A stretch of DNA of 7,849 nucleotides from Bacilli bacterium (GTDB lineage: Bacteria; Bacillota_I; Bacilli_A; RFN20; CAG-826): NCBI GenBank assembly GCA_017617775.1, contig JAFZVO010000058.1, positions 1 to 7,849 on the forward strand, read 5' to 3'. The notes under the pieces were generated by a model. It saw nothing but the letters and a program-made list of their open reading frames with translations, was not told the DNA's origin and searched no databases. The position numbers and the translations under genes are program-made. Below, piece by piece: positions 1 to 7,047 of this stretch. Every line of letters starts with the position of its first letter. The stretch's first letter is position 1.

Positions 1-1408
1 ATACTTCGTATCCATTGATGTTAACACCGACAACAAAGTAGATATTGTTGTTAACAATATTCACATAGAGATTATCGACAGCGACATAACTGAGTTTATA
101 ACTACCATCATCTTTTTGACGATAGAACACTTTACCATATCCCACTAAATCGTTGGATTTTAAAACATCATGTAATTGAATCTCATTAACAGAGGCATCT
201 ACGACATTACCACCATTATTGGCTAGAATCTCTGCACAACGAGCGACAGTCAATGCATCACTCACTTGTTCAGATACGACATTTTCAATTGGTTTAACAT
301 CAGCTAATGCTGCCCCTTTAGTGGCAAATTTTGTTTCTCTTTCGGCAGTGTATTCACTGATAGATTTGCCTAGGACAGCTGGGAGATAGCTCGCGCTATC
401 AATAGTCGCTTTCTCGCTATCACTTAATTGATTATATCCATAGGATATAAATCTTGAGACTGTATCTACTGTAGCCTTATTAACATTGCCATTTTTAAGG
501 AGAGTTGGGAGATATTGATTGATGGCTTGTTTCGCACCGAAATCAATCACATAATCGTCATAACTGCCATATGTCGCATTATCGTGGAAATCCTGTAAGG
601 ACATCAATCCATGAACACCTTTATCCTTATAGAAATCAAAAGTGAATTTTCTTTGAGAGACCATATCGATAAGGAAGTCTTTGAAGAAAGAAATGCTATC
701 GATGGTGATCATATTGTTCAAGTCTGAAACAAAGTTATCATGTGGATAGAAGAGATAATGTGTTTTAGTGTCTTCAAAAAGATGTGATTCTAAAGTGAGT
801 GGAAGACTGTCGTTAATGGTTTTTGCAATCTGTGAATCCGTCACATTATTGCTCTTTAAGATGTTGAAAGCGATGTCATCAAAACGACCTAATCGACCGA
901 TTTTCAAGTCATCAACATTGAATCTTAATCCTTTAGGATTATCACTCATCTCTAATGAAGTGACGAGTTTGACGCGAGTCTTGAAGAAACCAAAAGCATT
1001 GAGCTCGACGAGGAATGTGTAATTATCTTGTCCAACATCTAAATAGGCTTGTGGAACAACTGATCTCGTATTCTCATCTAATGTGCTCAATAGGTTGTCA
1101 TATAATAACTGGTTGACTTCTTGTTCTTTGATAGAGATGGACAATGAGTTATTCATGGTCGCATCATCAGTGTAATCAAATAGATCAACTAATAATTCTT
1201 GGGCGATGTTTTCTTGTGCTGCCCCAGTAGTTTTCACACCGAGTTCTTCGCTTGTGGTATGAGCCGGATCAAAGAAGAAAGCAAAAATTAAACCAATTGG
1301 TAAAATTACAACCACGAAAATCACGATTAAAGTGACCCATAAACCAATGTGTCTTTTCTTCTTCTTTTTCGGTGCGGGTTCTTGCACCTGCTGATTATTT
1401 TCTTCCAT
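1..1408 (-). CDS. Membrane-anchored extracytoplasmic protein of unknown function (C-terminus beyond window)
   Basis: An open frame runs from ATG at 1408 to the left edge without a stop (469 codons), so the C-terminus is missing. Residues 1-20 are polar and end in a lysine/arginine run (K14-R19). Residues 21-46 form one long hydrophobic segment, so by the positive-inside rule the N-terminus is cytoplasmic and the remainder lies outside. No lipobox or signal-peptidase site is evident; the helix probably acts as an anchor. The outer part has no catalytic motif I recognise. Residues about 88-150 (SISIKEQEVNQLL, then FLVELNAFGFF) look vaguely like the DUF2140/YpmS lipid-binding-type fold, and residues about 402-469 (NEIQLHDVL, then VVGVNINGYE) look like a second, diverged copy; this is an inference by eye. 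The start is supported by the lysine run and helix directly after it and by a TATAAT box 8 nt upstream. No Shine-Dalgarno sequence is present. The reading frame is well supported; the function is not known. Confidence 0.85.
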   Translation of the reverse strand, partial: MEENNQQVQEPAPKKKKKRHIGLWVTLIVIFVVVILPIGLIFAFFFDPAHTTSEELGVKTTGAAQENIAQELLVDLFDYTDDATMNNSLSISIKEQEVNQLLYDNLLSTLDENTRSVVPQAYLDVGQDNYTFLVELNAFGFFKTRVKLVTSLEMSDNPKGLRFNVDDLKIGRLGRFDDIAFNILKSNNVTDSQIAKTINDSLPLTLESHLFEDTKTHYLFYPHDNFVSDLNNMITIDSISFFKDFLIDMVSQRKFTFDFYKDKGVHGLMSLQDFHDNATYGSYDDYVIDFGAKQAINQYLPTLLKNGNVNKATVDTVSRFISYGYNQLSDSEKATIDSASYLPAVLGKSISEYTAERETKFATKGAALADVKPIENVVSEQVSDALTVARCAEILANNGGNVVDASVNEIQLHDVLKSNDLVGYGKVFYRQKDDGSYKLSYVAVDNLYVNIVNNNIYFVVGVNINGYEV

Positions 1409-1416
1409 ATATCGTT

Positions 1417-1422
1417 ATTATA
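1417..1422 (-). promoter_or_regulatory. -10 box of the membrane protein gene
   Basis: On the minus strand a perfect TATAAT ends 8 nt before the ATG at 1408, which would place transcription initiation within about two bases of the start codon. No convincing -35 hexamer is found 16-18 bp upstream. The call rests on the -10 match and its position alone, in AT-rich DNA. Confidence 0.45.
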
Positions 1423-1472
1423 TAATAAAGAATAAGAAAAAGTATTTACTTTTTTGCTTCATTTTGAAAAAT

Positions 1473-1501
1473 ATGACAAAACTGAGAAAAAGTAGTATTA
1501 T
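1473..1501 (+). promoter_or_regulatory. Promoter of the metalloprotease-dehydrogenase operon
   Basis: ATGACA (1473-1478, five of six matches to TTGACA) is separated by exactly 17 bp from TATTAT (1496-1501, five of six matches to TATAAT). The -10 box ends only 6 nt before the ATG at 1508, so the expected transcription start is at or next to the A of the start codon. No Shine-Dalgarno sequence exists in the gap, so a leaderless mRNA is the simplest reading. Confidence 0.7.
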
Positions 1502-1507
1502 TTTCTT

Positions 1508-3115
1508 ATGAAGAAAATTGCTTTAATTCCGTTATTATTATCAACATTAGCATTAACAAGCTGTAATTATATCCACTTTTTCTCATCCAGTGAGGAAGCC
1601 ATGAGTAGTTCGCAAGAAGCCACAACTTCTAAGAAACCATCTGCCATCATTTCCTCTACTTATGAGAATTACGTGAAGAACAGTGTTTATTATGAGTCTG
1701 CGATTCCAACGAGCACTCCATCTAATAAATACCTTGTTTTGCCTGTTTGGTTCTCCGATTCTGCATCGTTAATTAAAACAGGAGAAACTAAAGAATCAAT
1801 CCTTGCTAAGGTCACCACTGCTTTCTCAGGAACTGAGGAAGAGACTGGTTGGCATTCTGTGAAAACCTATTACGCTAGCGAATCTGCTGGCAAAAAGAAT
1901 CTCGACTTTGTCGTGAACGGCTGGTATGACTGCGGATATGAATCCAAATATTTCGCTGGTGATCAAGATGAAGAAGATATTGCCTCTAACACAGAAGCCG
2001 TCATCTTAAAAGCCATTAGCAATTATTTTTATAATCACCCTGAAGATAGCCGTCAGAATTATGACTCCGATGGCGATGGTTATCTCGACGCGGTCGCGAT
2101 TGTCTATGGCGCGCAGGACTATAAGAGCGATTTCGACTTTGCGCGCTATTATCACTCCCGTCCAGGCGCCTCATACACGAACTTTTGGGCGTATTGCTAT
2201 TGGTTCCAAGATCCAAGCCAGCAAAATGTCAACGCTCCAGGAATAAATGCTTATCTCTGGGCGAGCTATGACTTTGTCAACGTCTCCAGTAAGAATGTCT
2301 CTGGATATCCCGTGAAAGTCGACGCTCATGCATATATCCATGAAACAGGTCACTTATTCGGTTTAGATGACTATTATGATTATACGAGCAGCAATCGTCC
2401 AGCCGCGAGTTTCTCGATGCAAGACTACAATGTCGGTGGCCATGACCCATATTCCGTCATCTCTTTAGGCTGGGGCGATGTCTATGTTCCGACCCAAACA
2501 GAAACCATCACATTAGAACCATTCCAAGATTCTAAACAAGCGATCCTCTTATCGAATAATTATGAAGATTCCATCTTTGATGAATATCTCTTACTAGAGT
2601 TATACACTCCAACAGGATTAAACGAACTCGATAGCACATACTCCTACGAGGGCACATACCCACAAGGACCACAGACATCGGGTATTCGTCTATGGCATGT
2701 CGATGCCAGACTTGCCTACAAAGTAGGCAGAGGCTATGACTATAATTATAGTGTCTCTCAGATCACTAATAAGATTGATACTCAATATTATTACAATATG
2801 CTCTGTCGAAATAATACTTATGTACCTGGTAAATCCGATGATTATTTCTCACCATTAAAGAACTACTACAACTACAAAGATTATCGTTTATTAGAGCTCA
2901 TCCGTTGCGGTGATACAGCAAGATTCAATTCTCGTGAAAAAGAACAGCTCGCCGAACAAGACTTATTCAAAGCCGGTGATTCCTTTGATATGACTACCTA
3001 CACGCATAGATTCGTGGAAAAGGGCAAACTCAATTCTGGCAAAACCCTTGGCTGGTCATTCAAAGTTGATACCTTAACCAGCGATAGCGCGACTATCACC
3101 GTCACCAAATTATGA
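1508..3115 (+). CDS. M6-type zinc metalloprotease, secreted lipoprotein
   Basis: This 535-residue protein is predicted to be exported, lipid-anchored on the outer membrane face and proteolytic. The N-terminus is a lipoprotein signal peptide: KK at 2-3, a hydrophobic core, and lipobox LTSC with C19 as the lipidated residue. A Ser-rich linker follows. D186-D194 (DSDGDGYLD) is a DxDxDG calcium-loop motif often seen in M6 proteases. The zinc site is HETGHLFGLDD at 278-288, fitting HExxHxxGxxD with ligands H278, H282 and D288 and catalytic E279. M304 in SFSMQDYN is the likely Met-turn, followed by SLGW at 319-322. GIRLWHVD at 392-399 matches the family's downstream G-hydrophobic-WHVD motif. The family includes immune inhibitor A (InhA). 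The natural substrate is not evident, and no propeptide cysteine switch or C-terminal binding domain is recognised. The gene ends in TGA, which overlaps the next start (ATGA). The promoter lies immediately upstream and there is no Shine-Dalgarno sequence. Confidence 0.92.
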   Translation: MKKIALIPLLLSTLALTSCNYIHFFSSSEEAMSSSQEATTSKKPSAIISSTYENYVKNSVYYESAIPTSTPSNKYLVLPVWFSDSASLIKTGETKESILAKVTTAFSGTEEETGWHSVKTYYASESAGKKNLDFVVNGWYDCGYESKYFAGDQDEEDIASNTEAVILKAISNYFYNHPEDSRQNYDSDGDGYLDAVAIVYGAQDYKSDFDFARYYHSRPGASYTNFWAYCYWFQDPSQQNVNAPGINAYLWASYDFVNVSSKNVSGYPVKVDAHAYIHETGHLFGLDDYYDYTSSNRPAASFSMQDYNVGGHDPYSVISLGWGDVYVPTQTETITLEPFQDSKQAILLSNNYEDSIFDEYLLLELYTPTGLNELDSTYSYEGTYPQGPQTSGIRLWHVDARLAYKVGRGYDYNYSVSQITNKIDTQYYYNMLCRNNTYVPGKSDDYFSPLKNYYNYKDYRLLELIRCGDTARFNSREKEQLAEQDLFKAGDSFDMTTYTHRFVEKGKLNSGKTLGWSFKVDTLTSDSATITVTKL

Positions 3116-4017
3116 GAGTTAAAAAATGGATAGATAAATACCTTCCCTCTGATTTATCAGGGGAAACTTTTCTCATCACTGGAGGAAATTCTGGAATCGG
3201 TTTTGAACTCGCGAAAATCGTCGCTTCTCTTAATGGTAAACTCATCCTTACAGTGAGAAATATGGAAAGAGGAGAGAAAGCCAAAGAAGAACTTATTAAG
3301 ATTAATCCTAATGTGAAAGTAACTCTTCTAGAGCTCGACCTTGCGGATTTTGATTCCATCGAGAGATTCACTAATTATATTATTAAAAATAATATCGATA
3401 TCGATTATCTCTATAATAATGCCGGGGTTTATCGTCTCCCCTATTCCCTCACTAAACAAGGAATTGAAATACAGACTGGAACTAACTATATCGGCACTTT
3501 GTTATTGATGAACAATCTCATCGATTATTTAAGAACACTCCCACATCATGTCAAAGTGACATTCGTGAATTCAGTGACCACATATTATTACAAATTGGAT
3601 TTCAACCACTTCTGGCCGACTGAAAAAGATAAACCGATTCATACATATGCAAACACCAAGACGATGACGACCCATATGTTCTATTATTTCTACAAGAAAT
3701 ATCAGAATACGAACATCTCCTTCTATCTCGCTCATCCCGGTTCAACATACACTCCATTAATCGCTAAAGGATATCAAAACCATGCGATTAGATTATTAGG
3801 AAGAAGATTTATGAAGATATTCTTCCATCTCCCTAACAAAGCTTGCCTAGTCTATGCAAACTCCATCAGAGATATCCCTAATGGGAGTTATACGGGGCCA
3901 AGAGGACCACTTCAGATGTCCGGATTCCCAAAAATCTATAAACTAAAAAATAAACAGATTAAAAACTATGAGAAGACAATCGAGATCGGAAACGCGACGA
4001 TTATTGCTCATCGATAA
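3112..4017 (+). CDS. Short-chain dehydrogenase/reductase (SDR), retinol-dehydrogenase-like
   Basis: This 301-residue protein is a classical-type SDR, an NAD(P)-dependent oxidoreductase expected in the cytosol. The cofactor motif TGGNSGIG is at 23-30. R49 after the second strand (TVRN) favours NADP(H), by analogy with retinol-dehydrogenase/WWOX-like SDRs. LDLAD is at 75-79 and NNAG at 102-105. The catalytic set is S154, Y179 and K183 (YxxxK), probably with N125 of NYIG. AHPG at 207-210 is the usual PG motif. The C-terminal YTGPRGPLQMSGFP resembles the YxGPxG-xxxxxGxP ending of retinol-dehydrogenase-type SDRs. The substrate cannot be inferred. The start codon shares the ATGA overlap with the metalloprotease stop, and no Shine-Dalgarno sequence precedes it, so translation probably depends on termination-reinitiation. 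The 3' end overlaps the convergent hydrolase gene by 17 bp, with no terminator between them. Confidence 0.92.
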   Translation: MRVKKWIDKYLPSDLSGETFLITGGNSGIGFELAKIVASLNGKLILTVRNMERGEKAKEELIKINPNVKVTLLELDLADFDSIERFTNYIIKNNIDIDYLYNNAGVYRLPYSLTKQGIEIQTGTNYIGTLLLMNNLIDYLRTLPHHVKVTFVNSVTTYYYKLDFNHFWPTEKDKPIHTYANTKTMTTHMFYYFYKKYQNTNISFYLAHPGSTYTPLIAKGYQNHAIRLLGRRFMKIFFHLPNKACLVYANSIRDIPNGSYTGPRGPLQMSGFPKIYKLKNKQIKNYEKTIEIGNATIIAHR

Positions 4018-4921
4018 AAGCGAATATATCATTTAAGACCTTAGGGTCCTGCTCTAATAAAAGATCGTAATCAACTGAAGGAAAATCTTCAGTTTTTACT
4101 TTGCCGATTAAGGCATTTAATTCATTGTAATAATTCTGCGCGGCAACAGTCATCTCTGGTTGATGACATCTATCTTTCACCGTGTAGAATTCAATATTCT
4201 TTTTATCTTGATATTTCTTTTTTAAAGGAAGAAAGTTCTTCTGATAATTAACTGTTTCGTCTTTATCGCCATGGACGAGCATCACCGGTATCGTACTACT
4301 TTGTAGTAGTTTTTCACAGTTCACATTGCCATATCGACCAAAATAATGTCTTTGGGTCCCTCTTAATAATGGGGTTAATAATTTTAGAGAAGGAATGATT
4401 TGATTGATGAGTTTAACGACATTGGTGAACGCGGACATCGCGACGACTTTATCAACGGGATAGCGTAGTCCATTAAGCGCGGTAAAACCACCCCAGGAGT
4501 GACCGACGATAACATGTTTTTGTCCTTTTTGGTCTTCATCATGTTCAAACCATTTAAAGAAGTTTTCTTGATCGATCAATGATGAGGAGAAATTCCACCA
4601 TCCTGAACCCGTGCTATCTCCACAGCACGCATTATCATAGGCATAGATCAAATATCCATGCTTAGCCATGTTATAGATGAATGTCTCATAAGCATTATGA
4701 CCCGCTCCCATCCCATGATGGAGAATGATACATGTTTTGTTCTTTTTGCTACCGATATAGTATTTATAACCGCGAAGAATATTTCCATCAGATTCAAATT
4801 CAAATCTCTCACCTGACATCTCTGGATAATCTTCGAGAGTAAAGAGCTTTAAAACTGGAACACCTTCTTGTCTAGAAGGCATCATCTTTTGAAACATTTT
4901 CTTCACGAGGGAGTAACACAT
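4001..4921 (-). CDS. Alpha/beta-fold hydrolase (serine hydrolase)
   Basis: This 306-residue protein has the motifs of an alpha/beta-hydrolase related to the prolyl-oligopeptidase/YqkD-like group. HHGMG at 68-72 forms the oxyanion-hole region. GHSWGG at 140-145 is the nucleophile elbow with S142. HGDKDETV at 217-224 supplies the acid, D221, and DRCHQPEM at 250-257 supplies the histidine, H253, so the triad looks complete. There is no signal peptide or membrane segment, so it is probably cytosolic. An esterase or peptidase role is likely, but the substrate is unknown. About 60 residues precede the core and an acidic tail of about 35 residues follows. The start at 4921 is supported by TAAAAT 6 nt upstream; M9, M13 and M14 are possible alternatives. 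No Shine-Dalgarno sequence is present. The gene is divergent from the FAD oxidoreductase, with 59 bp between starts, and convergent with the SDR gene. Confidence 0.92.
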   Translation of the reverse strand: MCYSLVKKMFQKMMPSRQEGVPVLKLFTLEDYPEMSGERFEFESDGNILRGYKYYIGSKKNKTCIILHHGMGAGHNAYETFIYNMAKHGYLIYAYDNACCGDSTGSGWWNFSSSLIDQENFFKWFEHDEDQKGQKHVIVGHSWGGFTALNGLRYPVDKVVAMSAFTNVVKLINQIIPSLKLLTPLLRGTQRHYFGRYGNVNCEKLLQSSTIPVMLVHGDKDETVNYQKNFLPLKKKYQDKKNIEFYTVKDRCHQPEMTVAAQNYYNELNALIGKVKTEDFPSVDYDLLLEQDPKVLNDIFAFIDEQ

Positions 4922-4939
4922 GATGTTATTTTACATCAT
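4920..4939. repeat. Inverted repeat over the hydrolase start codon and -10 box
   Basis: ATGATGT (4920-4926) and ACATCAT (4933-4939) are perfect 7-bp inverted arms around a 6-nt spacer. The element covers the hydrolase start codon and most of its -10 hexamer, in the divergent intergenic region. Its position would suit an operator; a short hairpin or chance are alternatives. Confidence 0.4.
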
Positions 4940-4958
4940 TTGATGCTTTTCTATGCAA
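4928..4958 (-). promoter_or_regulatory. Putative promoter of the alpha/beta hydrolase gene
   Basis: On the minus strand TAAAAT (4933-4928) ends 6 nt before the ATG at 4921. TTGCAT (4958-4953) lies 19 bp upstream of it as a weak -35 candidate with long spacing. The predicted transcription start falls at or beside the start codon. The region overlaps that of the divergent oxidoreductase promoter. Confidence 0.45.
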
Positions 4959-4965
4959 TTATATT

Positions 4966-4971
4966 TATAAT
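4966..4971 (+). promoter_or_regulatory. -10 box of the FAD oxidoreductase gene
   Basis: A perfect TATAAT ends 9 nt before the ATG at 4981, putting the expected transcription start within about three bases of the start codon. A -35 element is unclear: TTGATG (4940-4945) is present but at a poor 20-bp spacing. No Shine-Dalgarno sequence lies in the gap. Confidence 0.5.
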
Positions 4972-4980
4972 TATTGTGAT

Positions 4981-6528
4981 ATGAATAAGAAGAAAGTTGT
5001 CATCATCGGCGCAGGTCCTGCTGGTTTAGCTGCGGCCTATGAACTAAATAAGAATAAAGAATACGATATCACGATTCTTGAAGCTGAAGAGACAGTCGGC
5101 GGTATTTCTCGTACAGTCAATTATAAGAATAACCGCATGGATTTAGGCGGCCACCGCTTCTTCACCAAAAACGACCGCGTGAACGCGTTATGGCATGAGA
5201 TCATGGCCTCCCAAAGCGCGCCTGCACTAGATGACAAATTGTTAGAGAGGAAAATCGAACTAGATGAAAATGGTTTAGATCCTGAGACTAATGATGAAGT
5301 CATCTTAAAAAGACATCGTGTTTCAAGAATATATTTCTTGAAGAAGTTCTTCGACTATCCAATCTCCATGAAACCGAGAACCTTTATCAACATGGGCTTT
5401 ACTAGAACGATGAAAGCCGGTTTTGGTTATATGTATTCTTCCGTTCATAAAAGAAAAGAAGAATCCTTAGAAGATTTTTACATCAATCGATTTGGCAAGC
5501 CCCTCTATCAACTCTTCTTTGAGAGTTATACGGAGAAACTCTGGGGAGTTCACCCCAGCAAATTATCCGCGGATTGGGGCGCGCAAAGAGTGAAAGGTCT
5601 TTCCTTATGGAAAGCATTCATCTCCGCTATCGCTAAACCATTCAAGAAAAACAAGAACAAAGTGGAAACATCTTTGATCGAACAATTTGAATACCCCAAA
5701 TATGGTCCAGGTCAACTCTACGCTTTAATGGCGTCTAACCTCATCAAAGATGGAGTGAAAATCATCTATAGATCAGAAGTGAATAAATTCATTTTAAAAG
5801 ATGGGAATATCGATAAAGTAATCACTAAAGATGGGAAAGAATATCAAGCCGACTATCTCATCTCCTCAATGCCGATTAAAGACTTATTCATCTCATTAGG
5901 TAAAGATAATGTTAATGAAGAGAGTTATGAAGTTGCCACTACTTTACCATATCGTGATTTCATCACTGTCGGATTACTCCTCGATAAACTCGCGATTAAA
6001 AATAAGACAAAGATAAAAACATTAAATGAGCTCGTCCCTGATACTTGGATTTATATTCAAGAAAGAGATGTGACAATGGGAAGAATCCAGTTATTTAATA
6101 ACTGGTCCCCATATATGGTTAACGATCCCCTCCATACTGTCTGGATGGGTTTAGAATACTTTGCCTCTGAAGGCGATAAATTATGGGAGATGAACGATCA
6201 AGAATTCATCGATATGGCAATTGATGAACTCGTCCATATGGGTATCATCTCTTCTAAAGATAATGTTCTAGATAGCCACCGCATCAAGATTAAAAAAGCG
6301 TACCCCGCATATTTTGGGAGCTACGCTAATTTTGATAAAGTCAGAGAGGAACTCGATAAGATTCCTAATCTCTATTGCATCGGACGAAACGGTCAACACC
6401 GCTACAACAACATGGACCATTCAATGCTCACGGGTATGATGGCCGCTGACTATATCCAAGAAGGAAAAACTGATAAGTCTGACCTGTGGAATGTCAACGC
6501 CGAAAAAGAATACCACGAAAGCAAATAA
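4981..6528 (+). CDS. FAD-dependent oxidoreductase, amine-oxidase/UDP-galactopyranose-mutase-like family
   Basis: This 515-residue flavoprotein begins with a Rossmann dinucleotide motif, GAGPAG at 10-15. E34 at the end of the second strand should bind the ribose of FAD, and VGGISR at 39-44 and DLGGHRFF at 54-61 are typical of this group. The C-terminal block GRNGQHRYNNMDHSM at 468-482 is the second FAD-contacting region and is characteristic of the long (about 500-residue) proteins annotated as NAD(P)/FAD-dependent oxidoreductases related to HemY and UDP-galactopyranose mutase. The length is far above that of true Glf (about 370-390 residues), so glf is not assigned. Relatives often sit in cell-surface polysaccharide clusters, but no glycosyltransferase or nucleotide-sugar gene is present here, so the substrate is open. 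There is no signal peptide. The gene ends in tandem TAA codons, 8 bp from the end of the convergent cyclophilin gene. The start is fixed by the Rossmann strand directly following it. Confidence 0.9.
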   Translation: MNKKKVVIIGAGPAGLAAAYELNKNKEYDITILEAEETVGGISRTVNYKNNRMDLGGHRFFTKNDRVNALWHEIMASQSAPALDDKLLERKIELDENGLDPETNDEVILKRHRVSRIYFLKKFFDYPISMKPRTFINMGFTRTMKAGFGYMYSSVHKRKEESLEDFYINRFGKPLYQLFFESYTEKLWGVHPSKLSADWGAQRVKGLSLWKAFISAIAKPFKKNKNKVETSLIEQFEYPKYGPGQLYALMASNLIKDGVKIIYRSEVNKFILKDGNIDKVITKDGKEYQADYLISSMPIKDLFISLGKDNVNEESYEVATTLPYRDFITVGLLLDKLAIKNKTKIKTLNELVPDTWIYIQERDVTMGRIQLFNNWSPYMVNDPLHTVWMGLEYFASEGDKLWEMNDQEFIDMAIDELVHMGIISSKDNVLDSHRIKIKKAYPAYFGSYANFDKVREELDKIPNLYCIGRNGQHRYNNMDHSMLTGMMAADYIQEGKTDKSDLWNVNAEKEYHESK

Positions 6529-6536
6529 TAACCTAC

Positions 6537-7013
6537 TTATTCTTCAATAGTTATAGATTCAATCACGACGTTTTCCAGTGGTTTATCACGGAAATTTGTT
6601 CTGCTATTAGCGATCTTATCAACGACCTCAATTCCTTCGATGACACGACCGAATGCCGCATATTGTCCATCGAGATGAGGGGCGTCTTGATGCATGATGA
6701 AGAATTGACTTCCGGCAGAATTTGGATCCATCGCTCTCGCCATCGAAATCACTCCGCGCGTATGCTTGATCGGATTGTTCCATCCGTTAGACGAGAATTC
6801 TCCTTTAATCGTATATCCTGGACCGCCAGTTCCTGTTCCTAATGGGCAACCACCTTGAATCATAAAACCTCTGATCACACGATGGAATAATAGACCATTA
6901 TAGAAGCCTTTCTTCGCTAATTTGACAAAATTATCGACTGTAATAGGCGCGGCTTTTCCATCTAATTCTACTTTCATTTTTCCAATATTTTTTACGGTTA
7001 TTGTTGCAAACAT
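6537..7013 (-). CDS. ppiB: Cyclophilin-type peptidyl-prolyl cis-trans isomerase
   Basis: This 158-residue protein is a single-domain cytosolic cyclophilin that catalyses cis-trans isomerisation of Xaa-Pro bonds during protein folding. [13 protein letters not shown] at 43-55 holds the catalytic R45 (equivalent to R55 of human cyclophilin A) with F50, M51 and Q53. GSQFFI at 101-106 and [11 protein letters not shown] at 114-124 complete the active-site surface. H113 occupies the position of W121 in human cyclophilin A; loss of that Trp usually lowers cyclosporin A binding. There is no signal peptide or membrane segment. The start is taken as ATG at 7013, 9 nt after GGAGGT. An in-frame TTG one codon upstream (7016) is possible but less likely. 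The gene is divergent from the ATPase gene and convergent with the oxidoreductase, with no terminator evident in the 8-bp gap. Confidence 0.95.
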   Translation of the reverse strand: MFATITVKNIGKMKVELDGKAAPITVDNFVKLAKKGFYNGLLFHRVIRGFMIQGGCPLGTGTGGPGYTIKGEFSSNGWNNPIKHTRGVISMARAMDPNSAGSQFFIMHQDAPHLDGQYAAFGRVIEGIEVVDKIANSRTNFRDKPLENVVIESITIEE

Positions 7014-7022
7014 CAATTATTT

Positions 7023-7028
7023 ACCTCC
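7023..7028 (-). promoter_or_regulatory. Ribosome binding site of the cyclophilin gene
   Basis: GGAGGT on the minus strand ends 9 nt before ATG at 7013 and 6 nt before an in-frame TTG at 7016. ATG is preferred for codon strength and because cyclophilins commonly begin close to the first strand. It is the strongest Shine-Dalgarno sequence preceding a gene in the window. Confidence 0.85.
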
Positions 7029-7047
7029 GTTTTTTATTTATATTACA

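Noticed and set aside
768..1022. Plus-strand open frame of 84 codons
   Set aside because: It lies wholly inside the minus-strand membrane protein gene and has no ribosome binding site or recognisable domain; it is a shadow frame.
2016..2353. Several short open frames on both strands within the metalloprotease gene
   Set aside because: They coincide with a locally GC-richer stretch (about 55% over 2081-2180) where stops are rarer. The sense frame carries the DxDxDG and HExxH motifs, so the others are not genes. The GC rise alone is too small to claim transfer.
3102..3371. Minus-strand open frame of 89 codons over the SDR start
   Set aside because: It is antisense to the conserved TGGNSGIG cofactor motif and has no supporting signals.
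6506..6544. AAGAATA ... TATTCTT inverted repeat spanning the oxidoreductase/cyclophilin junction
   Set aside because: The 7-bp AT-rich arms are separated by 25 nt and no T-run follows; it is not convincing as a terminator and is likely chance.
6486..6842. Plus-strand open frame of 118 codons over the end of the oxidoreductase and the cyclophilin
   Set aside because: It is antisense to the conserved cyclophilin core; the sequence is rich in Arg, Ser and His, as expected of a shadow frame.
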